Of a DNA stretch of 64,000 nt, positions 40,478 through 53,850 are shown piece by piece. The translations under genes were made by a program, and so were the position numbers. Positions within the stretch are counted from its first letter, which is position 1; every line of letters begins with the position of its first letter. Origin of the DNA: Rhynchopus euleeides (Eukaryota; Euglenozoa; Diplonemea; Diplonemida; Diplonemidae). The DNA lies in contig OY723246.1 in assembly GCA_963210315.1 (NCBI GenBank), positions 558,001-622,000 of the forward strand. Reading direction: 5' to 3'. The notes beneath the pieces are model-generated. The model made no database searches and was not told where the DNA came from. It was given only the letters and a program-made list of their open reading frames with translations.

Positions 40478-42620
40478 TTTCTGGGTGGGGGGAACCCCTA
40501 GAGGCAGGGGGTAACCCATTTGTGGCTGGGGGGAACCCCTAGAGGTAGGGGGTAACCCATTTGTGGGTGGGGGGAACCCCTAGAGGTAGGGGGTAACCCG
40601 TTTCTGGGTGGGGGGAACCCCTAGAGGTAGGGGGTAACCCATTTGTGGGTGGGGGGAACCCCTAGAGGTAGGGGGTAACCCGTTTGTGGCTGGGGGGAAC
40701 CCCTAGAGGTAGGGGGTAACCCATTTGTGGCTGGGGGGAACCCCTAGAGGTAGGGGGTAACCCGTTTGTGGGTGGGGGGAACCCCTAGAGGCAGGGGGTA
40801 ACCCATTTGTGGCTGGGGGGAACCCCTAGAGGTAGGGGGTAACCCATTTGTGGCTGGGGGGAACCCCTAGAGGTAGGGGGTAACCCGTTTCTGGGTGGGG
40901 GGAACCCCTAGAGGTAGGGGGTAACCCATTTGTGGGTGGGGGGAACCCCTAGAGGTAGGGGGTAACCCGTTTGTGGCTGGGGGGAACCCCTAGAGGTAGG
41001 GGGTAACCCATTTGTGGCTGGGGGGAACCCCTAGAGGTAGGGGGTAACCCGTTTGTGGGTGGGGGGAACCCCTAGAGGCAGGGGGTAACCCATTTGTGGC
41101 TGGGGGGAACCCCTAGAGGTAGGGGGTAACCCATTTGTGGCTGGGGGGAACCCCTAGAGGTAGGGGGTAACCCGTTTCTGGGTGGGGGGAACCCCTAGAG
41201 GTAGGGGGTAACCCATTTGTGGGTGGGGGGAACCCCTAGAGGTAGGGGGTAACCCGTTTGTGGCTGGGGGGAACCCCTAGAGGTAGGGGGTAACCCATTT
41301 GTGGCTGGGGGGAACCCCTAGAGGTAGGGGGTAACCCGTTTGTGGGTGGGGGGAACCCCTAGAGGCAGGGGGTAACCCATTTGTGGCTGGGGGGAACCCC
41401 TAGAGGTAGGGGGTAACCCATTTGTGGCTGGGGGGAACCCCTAGAGGTAGGGGGTAACCCATTTGTGGGTGGGGGGAACCCCTAGAGGTAGGGGGTAACC
41501 CGTTTGTGGCTGGGGGGAACCCCTAGAGGTAGGGGGTAACCCATTTGTGGCTGGGGGGAACCCCTAGAGGTAGGGGGTAACCCGTTTGTGGGTGGGGGGA
41601 ACCCCTAGAGGCAGGGGGTAACCCATTTGTGGCTGGGGGGAACCCCTAGAGGTAGGGGGTAACCCATTTGTGGCTGGGGGGAACCCCTAGAGGTAGGGGG
41701 TAACCCGTTTCTGGGTGGGGGGAACCCCTAGAGGTAGGGGGTAACCCATTTGTGGGTGGGGGGAACCCCTAGAGGTAGGGGGTAACCCGTTTGTGGCTGG
41801 GGGGGAACCCCTAGAGGTAGGGGGTAACCCGTTTGTGGGTGGGGGGAACCCCTAGAGGCAGGGGGTAACCCATTTGTGGCTGGGGGGAACCCCTAGAGGT
41901 AGGGGGTAACCCATTTGTGGCTGGGGGGAACCCCTAGAGGTAGGGGGTAACCCATTTGTGGGTGGGGGGAACCCCTAGAGGCAGGGGGTAACCCATTTGT
42001 GGCTGGGGGGAACCCCTAGAGGTAGGGGGTAACCCATTTGTGGCTGGGGGGAACCCCTAGAGGTAGGGGGTAACCCGTTTGTGGGTGGGGGGAACCCCTA
42101 GAGGCAGGGGGTAACCCATTTGTGGCTGGGGGGAACCCCTAGAGGTAGGGGGTAACCCATTTGTGGGTGGGGGGAACCCCTAGAGGCAGGGGGTAACCCA
42201 TTTGTGGCTGGGGGGAACCCCTAGAGGTAGGGGGTAACCCATTTGTGGCTGGGGGGAACCCCTAGAGGTAGGGGGTAACCCGTTTCTGGGTGGGGGGAAC
42301 CCCTAGAGGTAGGGGGTAACCCATTTGTGGGTGGGGGGAACCCCTAGAGGTAGGGGGTAACCCGTTTGTGGCTGGGGGGAACCCCTAGAGGTAGGGGGTA
42401 ACCCATTTGTGGCTGGGGGGAACCCCTAGAGGTAGGGGGTAACCCGTTTGTGGGTGGGGGGAACCCCTAGAGGCAGGGGGTAACCCATTTGTGGCTGGGG
42501 GGAACCCCTAGAGGTAGGGGGTAACCCGTTTGTGGGTGGGGGGAACCCCTAGAGGCAGGGGGTAACCCATTTGTGGGTGGGGGGAACCCCTAGAGGCAGG
42601 GGGTAACCCGTTTGTGGGTG
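40478..42620. repeat. 41-bp minisatellite array B
   Basis: About 52 copies of the AACCCCTAGAGGTAGGGGGT subfamily also seen in the second block of array A. Longer-period patterns (recurring order of GTGGCT, GTGGGT and TCTGGGT variants) indicate higher-order amplification of several units at once. Confidence 0.95.
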
Positions 42621-42842
42621 GGACCATTTGTGGTAAATTTACTGGGTTCTGGTGCCCACCGCCTCCCCTTTTGAGCGTTTGAAACAGCGTTTCCGGGACC
42701 CGGCACTGCTCGCAGTGGGCTCAAATGTCCAAAAACGACCCATTCTGGACCCCCCAAAAAAAAATGCGAGCACCTCCCTCTTGGCACGCCGGTCTTACGA
42801 CAACCCTGCCTGTTTCTGGTGCTGGGAAAAAAACGGAAAAAA
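42603..42842. repeat. Duplicated array flank, left part
   Basis: Matches 16876-17110 (TGGGACCATTTGTGGTAAAT ... GGTGCTGGGAAAAAAACGG). The match resumes at 44847 after a 2-kb insertion. Confidence 0.85.
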
Positions 42843-42846
42843 CATA

Positions 42847-44844
42847 CATTGGGCGTTATTCCGTTACCAGTAACGGTAATAACGTTATTTTTGCGTTATT
42901 TTTTGACCCCAAAAAAGGCAGCATTTCCCGGTGAATCTGACCCGAAACTCGGGTCCCTACCCCCCCTAAAAGAATTTTCTTGGGTAAAATATCACTCCAG
43001 GGGGCCACTCCGTGATGTCAAAAAATTGGAAAACGTTTTCTCCTAAAATAACGCGTTATTTTTCCGTTATTTTCATGAAAACTTGCGTTATTCGGACAAT
43101 TTTGCGGGCGGATGGTGTAGTTTTTGGTGGAGATGGCTCCAGAATACCCCCCTGGGACCATTTTTTGGATAATAACGCACGGACATGTCGAGTTTCGTGA
43201 AAAAATCATGTTTTTTGGCTTTTTCAAGGCAAATACTGCAGAAACCCCTGCAACCTTGCAGCATCCAATGTTCCTGGAGTGAAATTTGGAGTGAAAATCA
43301 CTCCAAAATCACTCAGTGTGGACGCAGAAGTGAATCCTTCAGGAATACACCCGCACACCTCACATTGGCGGTGTATAAACCACCTGATATTTTTACTCGT
43401 TACGAGCGACGAAGTAGCGCGAAGTAGCGACGTGCCCATTTTTTCCCGGTCCGTTCTAAAATAGTTACGTTCCAAAAGTCCGTTACTGGTGCTGTCAAAG
43501 ACGCTTCGCACAATATACGCACGAACTACCCAAAGTACGCTCGGGCTACGCACGAAGTACGCAGGAACTACACAATTTGAACTTTCTTGCACCCCCCAGT
43601 CATTATTTGCACGCACTCCAGGTCCCATATTTGCACCAGTGCAAATATGAGACCTGGAGTGCAAATATGAGGAATTTCCGAGTTCGTCGTGATGTGCAAA
43701 ACATGACTGGGTTGTGCAAGAAACCATCATCTGCACCCCGTATCGGCCTCAATTGCACCCTCGTGCAGGTAAAAAAAGGCCTCGGGCCTCCGGCCCTCGG
43801 ACCGTTTTTTAATTACGCACACGACCTTCGCGCGGAAAGTGTCATTCAGCCCTGCCAAACGTGCTCTACACACCACCCCCTTCATCAGGCAAGTGGGTTT
43901 GTAAGGGTGTGTGGAAGCGTCAACGCTCGGGTGCAGGAAATTTACATTTTGGTCGCAAATGGCGTTACACATGCACTATGCACAACGTGTGCACGATTTC
44001 GGCAGAACTACGCACAACCAACGCAATTTGGACCTTTCAACAACACCATTCACGGTACTTCGATTTTGGGTGGGAAAGATGGGGCAAGGAAGTGGCAAAA
44101 ACTGCGAAGAAGGTCGAAAATTTTCACATTTTCATCAGAAACCATATTCAACGGATTCCAATTTTCGGGTGAAATCAAGCAGGTTGGCACAATGGCTCAT
44201 GTTCACCCAAAAATGCACCTACCAAACCTCTTTTGCTTGATTTTTGGAACGGCATGGGTGATCCAGAGGCCAAAAATCACGATTTTTTCACCAATTCCTT
44301 CGACAACGGACAGTTCCAGACCACAAGGACCACATTTTGGGGTCAGAATTTTCTCGGTCAAAAAATTCGAAAAATCTGAAATCTCTCGGAATTTTGAGCA
44401 TTTTTTGAGATTGGCATGCCCATTTTAGACCCTTTGCGTGGCTCTAAACCCAAAAATTTGCTCGAAAATGGCCTCAAATAGCCTAAAACAGCCCATTCTG
44501 GCCACCCCGAAAAAAAATTCGAAAAGGGTCCCCCTATAGAAGTTGCCCAAAAATACCGAAAATAACGCGGTATTACCGGTAATAACGGTAATAACGTTAC
44601 TGATAACGGTATTACCGTTACCGATAACGGTAATAACGGTAATAACGTTACCGATAACGTTATTACCGTTCCTGATAACGGTAATAACGGTATTACCGTT
44701 ATCGATAACGGTATAACGCGGAAAAATAACGTTACCGATTTTCGGATAACGTTATTCGGCCGTTCTGGAACGTTATTAACGGTAAGTTATTTTACCGAAA
44801 AAATAACGGTATTACCGTTACTGGTAACGCAATAACGCCCGATG
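42847..44844. mobile_element. 2-kb TA-flanked element inserted in the duplicated flank
   Basis: Ends CATTGGGCGTTATT / AATAACGCCCGATG with TA on both sides. Subterminal (GGTAATAACG)n-type repeats are dense at 44560-44830 and sparser at the left. The empty site is visible in the paralogous copy near 17105-17120. The interior has no long conserved ORF; it holds a perfect-arm palindrome around GCAAATATG (43612-43668) and a CTGATGAAGG hairpin on the minus strand (43870-43920). Confidence 0.8.
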
Positions 44845-44846
44845 TA

Positions 44847-45022
44847 TGAAAAAAACGGAAAATCAGGGTGTCGATTTTGGGATTTTCCGTTTTTTCGTTT
44901 TCTGTTTTTTTTCCGGATTTTTTTCGTCGATTTTTGACCAAGTCGCAGCCAGCGCCCACAGGCGGAAAAAACGAAAAAAAAGGAAAAAACGGAAAAAAAC
45001 GGAAAAAATCGACACCCCCCTT
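44847..45022. repeat. Duplicated array flank, right part
   Basis: Matches 17110-17271 (CGGAAAATCAGGGTGTCGAT ... AAAATCGACACCCCCC). The GTCGAT / ATCGAC ends form an inverted repeat of their own. Confidence 0.8.
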
Positions 45023-45055
45023 AGGAAGGTTTTTTCCAAAATATTTTTATATTTT

Positions 45056-45700
45056 GGGGGCCCTCGCTACCAAGTGTGACTGAGTGAGTTTTTTTTTTAG
45101 GAGAGGGGGCCCGGTGCCTGCGCGCGTCCTGTCGTACTGTGGCTGCTTGGTGGGGCTAGCGCAGCAGGTTCTACTTTTGCTTCTACGGGCTCTTAGCACT
45201 GTAACATGAACTACACAAACAACAAAGCTCTAGGGCAAACAAACCGCGCACTGGCCGGGGTTGAGCTGCGTGGGGCTCCGTGCTGGCGGCATGAACAAGG
45301 GGCTGTAGGCAAATCTACCATTCACAAGGGGCAGCCCGCTGGTGAGGGGAAAAGGGGGCGAGGTAAAGGGGGGGGGGGGGCAGGGGGGGAGAGGCGAAAG
45401 CGACTGACAGCGAGGGCGTGGACCGACTCCGCTGGCGCATTCACCGGAAGAAAGGGGAAGGGGGCACGGGGGTGGGGAACGGGAGGGGGGGGGGGGAGGG
45501 GCGAAAGGAAAGAGGGGGGTAGGGGGGGGGGGGGGGGGGGGAGCCGACCTACGGCTATCTCGCTCCCCTGGCGGCCCTACTCCCCTGGCTCTGGGACCCC
45601 TGGGAACTCCGCTGACTGAGTGAGAAAAAGTGAGAAGTCAGCCATGTTTGGCTGACAACTGACGACTCGTGACTCACAGTGACTCGTAGCGAGGGCCCCC
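45056..45700. mobile_element. 645-bp member of the GGGGGCCCTCGCTAC MITE family, TSD TTT
   Basis: Termini as in the 109-bp copies and TTT on both sides. The centre is expanded by ~540 bp of G-rich DNA (45093-45615). Confidence 0.75.
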
Positions 45701-45724
45701 TTTTGGACATATTTTTTTATGTTT

Positions 45725-45873
45725 GAAGGAGGATCCTTGAAATCGGTAGTGGACAGTAGCGGACAGGGCGGACATTTCCTTGTGGAAAAAGTGCCCGAAA
45801 AAAAAAATTCGAAAAGGTCCCCCTTACAGAATTAGCCTTTTTTCAAAAAATCGGAAAATTTCGGACCGCAATT
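45725..45873. repeat. Direct duplication, copy 1
   Basis: Matches 46341-46488 (GGAGGATCCTTGAAATCGGT ... GAAAATTTCGGACCGCAAT). Confidence 0.8.
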
Positions 45874-46045
45874 AGGCATTGGTGGTCAAAACTACGAACC
45901 AACTTCCAAGCCCGACCAAGTCTGGAGGAGTCACAGAGGGGTCCGGGGGAAAAACCTGAGTGACGCGTTTAATTGCACAAAATGAGCTCAAAACTCAAAA
46001 ATTCCTTCGAAATCGGGCTCAAAAGTGAAAAATAGGGTTTTCCGA

Positions 46046-46154
46046 GGGGGCCCTCGCTACCAAGTGTGACTGAGTGAGAAAAAGTGAGAAGTCAGCCATG
46101 TTTGGCTGACAACTGACGACTCGTGACTCACAGTGACTCGTAGCGAGGGCCCCC
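46046..46154. mobile_element. 109-bp MITE, TIR GGGGGCCCTCGCTAC, TSD CGA
   Basis: CGA at 46043-46045 and 46155-46157. Inserted between two copies of a local sequence with CCGACCAAGTCTGGAGGAG (45920 and 46205). Confidence 0.85.
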
Positions 46155-46340
46155 CGAAGAAAAAAATCGAAAAGGTCCCCTTAGCAGAAGCCGGATTATT
46201 GGACCTGAAAAACCAGCCCGACCAAGTCTGGAGGAGGCAGAGAGGGGTCCGGGGAAAAAACCTGAGTGACGCGTTTAATTGCACAAAATAAGCTCAAAAC
46301 TCAAAAATTCCTTCGAAATCGGGCTCAAAAGTGAAAAATA

Positions 46341-46488
46341 GGAGGATCCTTGAAATCGGTAGTGGACAGTAGCGGACAGGGCGGACATTTCCTTGTGGAA
46401 AAAGTGCCCGAAAAAAAAAATTCGAAAAGGTCCCCCTTACAGAATTAGCATTTTTTCAAAAAATCGGAAAATTTCGGACCGCAATTTG
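46341..46488. repeat. Direct duplication, copy 2
   Basis: Partner of 45725-45873. Confidence 0.8.
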
Positions 46489-47450
46489 TACCCAAGAAAG
46501 TGCCGAATTTTCGGACTTGGTCCGATTTGAACGATTTCCGTGCCTCTTGCAACCCCCATGAGGGGGGGCTGCTGTTTCGGGTTCTTCCGGTGGTACATGC
46601 TGGGGTGTCAGGACAGGGAATCCTGCTCGCTGTACCCGGTGATCCCTGACGCAGCCAGGAAGTGGAGAGCCTTGGAACCCTGGTTGAGGCCTGTAACACC
46701 CGGCCTTCCTGCCACTTGTGGCATTGTGGAGTGGAGGTGGATATGGAGAAGGTTCTCTCTCCGTCCGGTCGAGCACAACCGTCCTCTCCAGCCAGGGGTC
46801 ATCTACTTTCCAAACAAGGGCCAGGAACATGCTCAAACAAACCAATTGATCAGAAAATCTGGCTTGCCGTGGAATCATTGAGCATTGGGGAGTGGTTTGC
46901 CCCCTTGCTGCGTATGACATGTCCATTTTTGACGATTTTTGGTTGGTGCGTGGGACCTTTCGATTTTCATGATTTTTTTCGGAATTTCGTGGGGACTGGT
47001 ACCCCATTTGAGGGCCAAAAATCTCATTTCCGAGGCCTGGGAATGGTCGCAGTGGCCTCAGATGTCCAAAAACGTTCAATTGACCTCTCCTCGAAAAAAA
47101 AATCGAAAGGTCCCCCCTACTGGCACCCCGGATTAGGACAGGTCTCTGGGGGTGTCCGGGGGGCATTTTTGGCCCATTTTTGGCTGGGGAAAATGGGCCA
47201 TTTTTCACGATTTTTTCGGTTTTTTGTCCGGACCGGCACCGCATTTGAGGGGCCAAAATCTGATTTCCGAGGCCCGGGAATGGTCGCAGTGGCTTCATTT
47301 GGCCAAAAACGTTCAATTTACCCTTCCCCAAAAAAAAATTCGAAAGGGTCCCCCTACAAATCGCCGGTCTTAGGAAATTTTTTTTTGGGCACCCAGATTT
47401 CAAAAATTTTCAAACTATTTTCTGGACCAAAAATCAAACTATTGAGGTCC
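46489..47450. other. Degenerate repeats, no gene
   Basis: Two tandem copies (46995-47130 and 47235-47375) of a repeat with TCGCAGTGGC...AAAAACGTTCAAT...CGAAAGGGTCCCCCT, also seen at 8330, 16960 and 42700. ORFs crossing the region follow composition only. Confidence 0.5.
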
Positions 47451-47451
47451 T

Positions 47452-47725
47452 GGCCGGACATGTCCGGGGGGGGGGGGGGGGTCAAAATTGGATTTCCCGA
47501 ATTTCCGGGTCCGGACATGTCCGCCCGGACATCCGGACACCAGAAAATGTCCGCCCTGTCCGGGGCGGACATTTCTGGATGTCCGGATGTCCGGGCGGAC
47601 ATGTCCGGGCGGGAAATTCGGGAAATGTCCGGGGGGGGGGGGGGGGGGGGGGGGGTCAAAATTGGACCCGGACATCCGGACACCCGGATTTCCGGGTCCG
47701 GGCATGTCCGCCCTGTCCGCCCTGA
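47452..47725. repeat. Cluster of CCGGACATGTCCGG-type palindromes
   Basis: Multiple GTCCGGACAT / ATGTCCGG motifs in both orientations, broken by poly-G runs, can fold into long hairpins. Confidence 0.7.
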
Positions 47726-47899
47726 AATCGCCTAAGGGGCCGGGGGAAATCCAGGAAATTCGGGAAATCCAGGAATATGAAGAATCCTCCGAAATATTTT
47801 CAAAATATGGCTTCGTTCATAAACACCCCCCCCCCCAGATTGGGCCTTTTAGCCATTTTTGGCCAAAAATTGGGAATAATCGCATTCACCACCCTCGTC

Positions 47900-50480
47900 T
47901 GCCCCCCACCTGCACTTCGGGGGGTCCGGGGGGGCCACGGGGGACCCAGGAGTCCATTTTGCTCTCTCATTGGCATGAGAAATGGGGAAAAATACCTTCT
48001 CGCGAGCCTGGTACCGGATCACAAAAGAGCTGCCGAAATCGGCGTAAGTCTTCGTTCGACGAAACAGATGAGGGATCAGCTTGCTCGCGGAGTGGTCGTA
48101 GTCAGTGTCTCGGTATGCTGGCACCGAGCATCATTCAGCAGATGACAGGACTTCGACCTGGAGAGCAAACGCCACGTCGTCCACGGGTTCCGGGATGGCG
48201 GATAGTCAGAAGAGTGTAACATGCCCGTAGGTACAGGGTGTTCTCGAGGCAAGGGTGAGCCCCGGCGGTCGACCCACTACGACTCACAGAGGACAACATC
48301 GATACGAACCAGTGTTCGACGGTGTGCTGATTCGGATGCACAGATGAGGGTCCCGCAAATCAGGCATCTACCTGCGCTCATTGCAGCTTTGGAAGGACAC
48401 TGTCTGGTATAACCAGACGGTGGCGGACGAGTGTGGTGAAAGACGGGTATCATCTGCACAGCTCGACGACCAATTACATGTGTCACACAAGGCCATTCGA
48501 CTGGTGGCTACTACACTCGGGAGGGCAGCCCCCAGACGGAGTGAAAACATCTGCCGCAGCCAGTAGGACCACCACACGTCGGGGAGGAACTGCAGGATTT
48601 GCTCCACTCTGATGGTTCATTCTGACTTTTGTTAGGGGTCTGACACTCTGGCGCAACTCTGGCAACTGTATCGACGTCAATGGAGGCGCAACGAACGAAG
48701 CCCCTATCAAAGGAGTCCCTGGTTCCCTCGTGGATGACATGTGCTCTGGTCCGGGTAAATACCAGAAGGCAGGAGAGTCGCAGAGACGGCCTAATGGACA
48801 GGGGTGGGGGTGCCAACTGAAGCAATTTTTCAGCCAACGCTCTGAGACAAAAATTATTGGTCCCCAAAAAACACGTTCGTGGGTTCCCCGGGCCATTTTG
48901 AGGTGATTGTGTGACATGTCCGAAATCAGAGGTCCCAACCGAGAAAAAATTCTCACAAAAAAACCCGCCAACGCATTTTACATTGACAGCGACACGACAC
49001 AGGCGCGTGTACAATGCGAACTTTGGACAAAAATGTACACAAACTGACTACTTGTCGAAGAAGGATGGTTGGAAGATCACGGGGTGGTGTGGGCGCAGCG
49101 GAGTATGCGGGCGGCCGCTGTACCCACGGACAAGTGTTCGGCTGCTCCGCCACAGCATCGGTCTGCTGCCACCTGACCGCAGCAAACGTGCACAGCAGGC
49201 CGGCAGATGCGTCAGTCCCCTCGACTAGTCCAGGTACGCGTATGCCGTACGCACTTTCTGAAAAACTCGCTGCACATAGTGGGTGGCTGAGCCCCGGATT
49301 TTGCTCTTGCCTTCACAGATGGTCCCTTGCCGCACACTGGCGAGTTACACACAAACACATGCAAGCATACTGCAAAGGCTTAGCCATGTAAGTCATGGCC
49401 GTCTCCTGTGTTACACAGAGTCCCGAACGCACGCGCCGTACGCGTACGCACGCCACCACTGGACAAGTCGGGCCCCCAACCCTGCCACTCTGCCACATCT
49501 CCCACCCACCTCCACAGTTTACAGTCGTGAAGCTTCCGGGAAGGGCCTGTTCCCAAAGGGGAAGCTTGACATCAAACTCGCCGGGCCACACTTCAAGAAA
49601 CCCGAGACCATCCTGAAGAGCAGGACGAAGGGGAAGGGCTCCACCACACCGCGCCGCACGGGGTCGTCACCGAATCGGCCCACTCGTCGGGTCGCCAAGT
49701 CGATTTTCAATTCGATGCCGAAAGGCAGATATGCACTCCAGGATTCGGTAGTCGGGAGCCCCGACAAGTCGGTCTAGTCGGCGGGGACGAGTCGCCGATC
49801 ACTGCGTCGTGAAAGGAATAGTTGTGGAGGGGAAGCTCAAGCCTTCGAGGCAGAGGTAGCCGTCACTTCTTGGCGGGAGAATGACTCGCCAGGTACGTTT
49901 TGCCGTTTAGCAATGGCAAGCCCGTGTGCAGTGCTTAGAATACACACCGAGATGAAAGTTGGCAGCGTCCGGAGGGACTGACAGCATTGCCAAGAGGGGC
50001 CTGATGTGAGACTGAGGGAAACAGGGGGCACGGAACCTGGGCCCCGAACGAGTAGAATCCAACTGTGGACCGAGTCGTCAGAATGCATCCAAAGAGCCGG
50101 CGACGAATGATCCCCACCTGGGGCCGGGAGTACAGGAGCGTGTAAGCTCGCCCTTGTGTCAGCAGAAGAGCACTTGTGTTATGCGCCAACTCGGGGAAAA
50201 CAAAAACAACACTCCGCGTCCTGTGGAGGTTGCAGTTGATATCCAAAACCTGCCTAGTAGGCTGATCTTCTTGACATTGGCAGGATACAAATCACGCTGA
50301 CTGCAACAACAGGTGACAAATGTTCCAAATCCGTTGGGGGACTTTGCTTAGAAGAGCGGAAAAGTTAGTCGCCTCGCACGGGATGAGGGCAGACTGACAC
50401 ATAACAACAGAGTCAACAGAGACAGGGAGCAAATGAGACAACTCCGTGGTGTGGATATGACGAGCAAAGTGTGACACGCC
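47900..50480. other. Interior of the large element, no supported gene
   Basis: Only short ORFs in conflicting frames. Composition is balanced, unlike the flanking low-complexity DNA, so decayed coding sequence is possible, but I cannot place a domain. Confidence 0.4.
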
Positions 50481-50488
50481 CACAGCGA

Positions 50489-53400
50489 TGTTACAAATCT
50501 GTCGTGGACTTGTAACAAATGTGACAAATAGCGCAAATGTTACAAATGTTACAAATCCGTCGTGGACTTGTAACATTTGTTACAAATGCCGCAAATGTTA
50601 CAAATCCGCCGTGGACTTGTAACAAGCATGCCACGGCGACTTTGTAGCATTTGTAACAAATGTTACAAGTCCACGACGGATTTGTAACATTTGTAACATT
50701 TGCGCTATTTGTAACATTTGTTACAAGTCCACGGCGGATTTGTAACATTTGTAACATGTGCGGCATTTGTAACAAATGTTACAAGTCCACCACGGATTTG
50801 TAACATTTGTAACATTTGCGCTATTTGTAACAAATGTTACAAGCCCACGACGGATTTGTAACATTTGTAACATTTGCGGCATTTGTAACATTTGTTACAA
50901 GTCCACGGCGGATTTGTAACTTTTGTAACATGTGCGGCATTTGTAACAAATGTTACAAGTCCACGACGGATTTGTAACATTTGTAACATTTGCGCTATTT
51001 GTAACATTTGTTACAAGTCCACGACGGATTTGTAACATTTGTAACATTTGCGACATTTGTAACAAATGTTACAAGTCCACGACGGATTTGTAACATTTGT
51101 AACATTTGCGCTATTTGTAACATTTGTTACAAGTCCACGGCGGATTTGTAACATTTGTAACATGTGCGGCATTTGTAACAAATGTTACAAGCCCACGACG
51201 GATTTGTAACATTTGTAACATTTGCGCTATTTGTAACATTTGTCACAAGTCCACGACGGATTTGTAACATTTGTAACATTTGCGGCATTTGTAACAAATG
51301 TTACAAGTCCACTACGGATTTGTAACATTTGTAACAAATGTTACAAGTCCACGACGGATTTGTAACATTTGTAACATTTGCGGCATTTGTAACATTTGTT
51401 ACAAGTCCACGACGGATTTGTAACATTTGTAACATTTGCGCTATTTGTAACATTTGTCACAAGTCCACGACGGATTTGTAACATTTGTAACATTTGCGGC
51501 ATTTGTAACAAATGTTACAAGTCCACTACGGATTTGTAACATTTGTAACAAATGTTACAAGTCCACGACGGATTTGTAACATTTGTAACATTTGCGCTAT
51601 TTGTAACAAATATTACAAGCCCACGACGGATTTGTAACATTTGTAACATTTGCGCTATTTGTAACATTTGTTACAAGTCCACGACGGATTTGTAACATTT
51701 GTAACATTTGCGACATTTGTAACAAATGTTACAAGTCCACGACGGATTTGTAACATTTGTAACATTTGCGCTATTTGTAACATTTGTTACAAGTCCACGG
51801 CGGATTTGTAACATTTGTAACATGTGCGGCATTTGTAACAAATGTTACAAGCCCACGACGGATTTGTAACATTTGTAACATTTGCGCTATTTGTAACATT
51901 TGTTACAAGTCCACGACGGATTTGTAACATTTGTAACATTTGCGGCATTTGTAACATTTGTTACAAGTCCACGACGGATTTGTAACATTTGTAACATTTG
52001 CGCTATTTGTAACATTTGTCACAAGTCCACGACGGATTTGTAACATTTGTAACATTTGCGGCATTTGTAACAAATGTTACAAGTCCACTACGGATTTGTA
52101 ACATTTGTAACAAATGTTACAAGTCCACGACGGATTTGTAACATTTGTAACATTTGCGCTATTTGTAACAAATATTACAAGCCCACGACGGATTTGTAAC
52201 ATTTGTAACATTTGCGGCATTTGTAACATTTGTTACAAGTCCACGGCGGATTTGTAACATTTGTAACATTTGCGGCATTTGTAACAAATGTTACAAGTCC
52301 ACGACGGATTTGTAACATTTGTAACATTTGCGGCATTTGTAACATTTGTTACAAGTCCACGACGGATTTGTAACATTTGTAACATTTGCGCTATTTGTAA
52401 CAAATGTTACAAGCCCACGACGGATTTGTAACATTTGTAACATTTGCGGCATTTGTAACATTTGTTACAAGTCCACGGCGGATTTGTAACATTTGTAACA
52501 TGTGCGGCATTTGTAACAAATGTTACAAGTCCACGACGGATTTGTAACATTTGTAACATTTGCGCTATTTGTAACATTTGTTACAAGTCCACGGCGGATT
52601 TGTAACATTTGTAACATTTGCGCTATTTGTAACATTTGTTACAAGTCCACGACGGATTTGTAACATTTGTAACATTTGCGACATTTGTAACAAATGTTAC
52701 AAGTCCACGACGGATTTGTAACATTTGTAACATTTGCGCTATTTGTAACATTTGTTACAAGTCCACGGCGGATTTGTAACATTTGTAACATTTGCGACAT
52801 TTGTAACAAATGTTACAAGTCCACCACGGATTTGTAACATTTGTAACATTTGCGCTATTTGTAACAAATGTTACAAGCCCACGACGGATTTGTAACATTT
52901 GTAACATTTGCGGCATTTGTAACAAATGTTACAAGTCCACGACGGATTTGTAACATTTGTAACATTTGCGCTATTTGTAACATTTGTTACAAGTCCACGA
53001 CGGATTTGTAACATTTGTAACATTTGCGCTATTTGTAACATTTGTTACAAGTCCACGACGGATTTGTAACATTTGTAACATTTGCGACATTTGTAACAAA
53101 TGTTACAAGTCCACGACGGATTTGTAACATTTGTAACATTTGCGCTATTTGTAACATTTGTTACAAGTCCACGGCGGATTTGTAACATTTGTAACATTTG
53201 CGGCATTTGTAACAAATGTTACAAGTCCACGACGGATTTGTAACATTTGTAACATTTGCGCTATTTGTAACATTTGTTACAAGTCCACGACGGATTTGTA
53301 ACATTTGTAACATTTGCGACATTTGTAACAAATGTTACAAGTCCACGACGGATTTGTAACATTTGTAACATTTGCGCTATTTGTAACATTTGTTACAAGT

Positions 53401-53850
53401 CCACGGCGGATTTGTAACATTTGTAACATTTGCGGCATTTGTAACAAATGTTACAAGTCCACGACGGATTTGTAACATTTGTAACATTTGCGCTATTTGT
53501 AACATTTGTTACAAGTCCACGGCGGATTTGTAACATTTGTAACATGTGCGGCATTTGTAACAAATGTTACAAGTCCACTACGGATTTGTAACATTTGTAA
53601 CAAATGTTACAAGTCCACGACGGATTTGTAACATTTGTAACATTTGCGCTATTTGTAACAAATGTTACAAGCCCACGACGGATTTGTAACATTTGTAACA
53701 TTTGCGGCATTTGTAACAAATGTTACAAGTCCACGACGGATTTGTAACATTTGTAACATTTGCGCTATTTGTAACATTTGTTACAAGTCCACGGCGGATT
53801 TGTAACATTTGTAACATTTGCGCTATTTGTAACGTTTGTTACAAGGCCAC
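50489..53850. repeat. 58-bp minisatellite with an inversion near its left end
   Basis: About 57 units containing TCCACGACGGATTTGTAAC, ATTTGTAACATTTGCG and a core TTGTAACA-WW-TGTTACAA. Units up to about 50623 run in the opposite orientation to the rest; the switch lies at 50624-50645. Short 40-bp variants (TCCACTACGG) recur. Confidence 0.95.
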
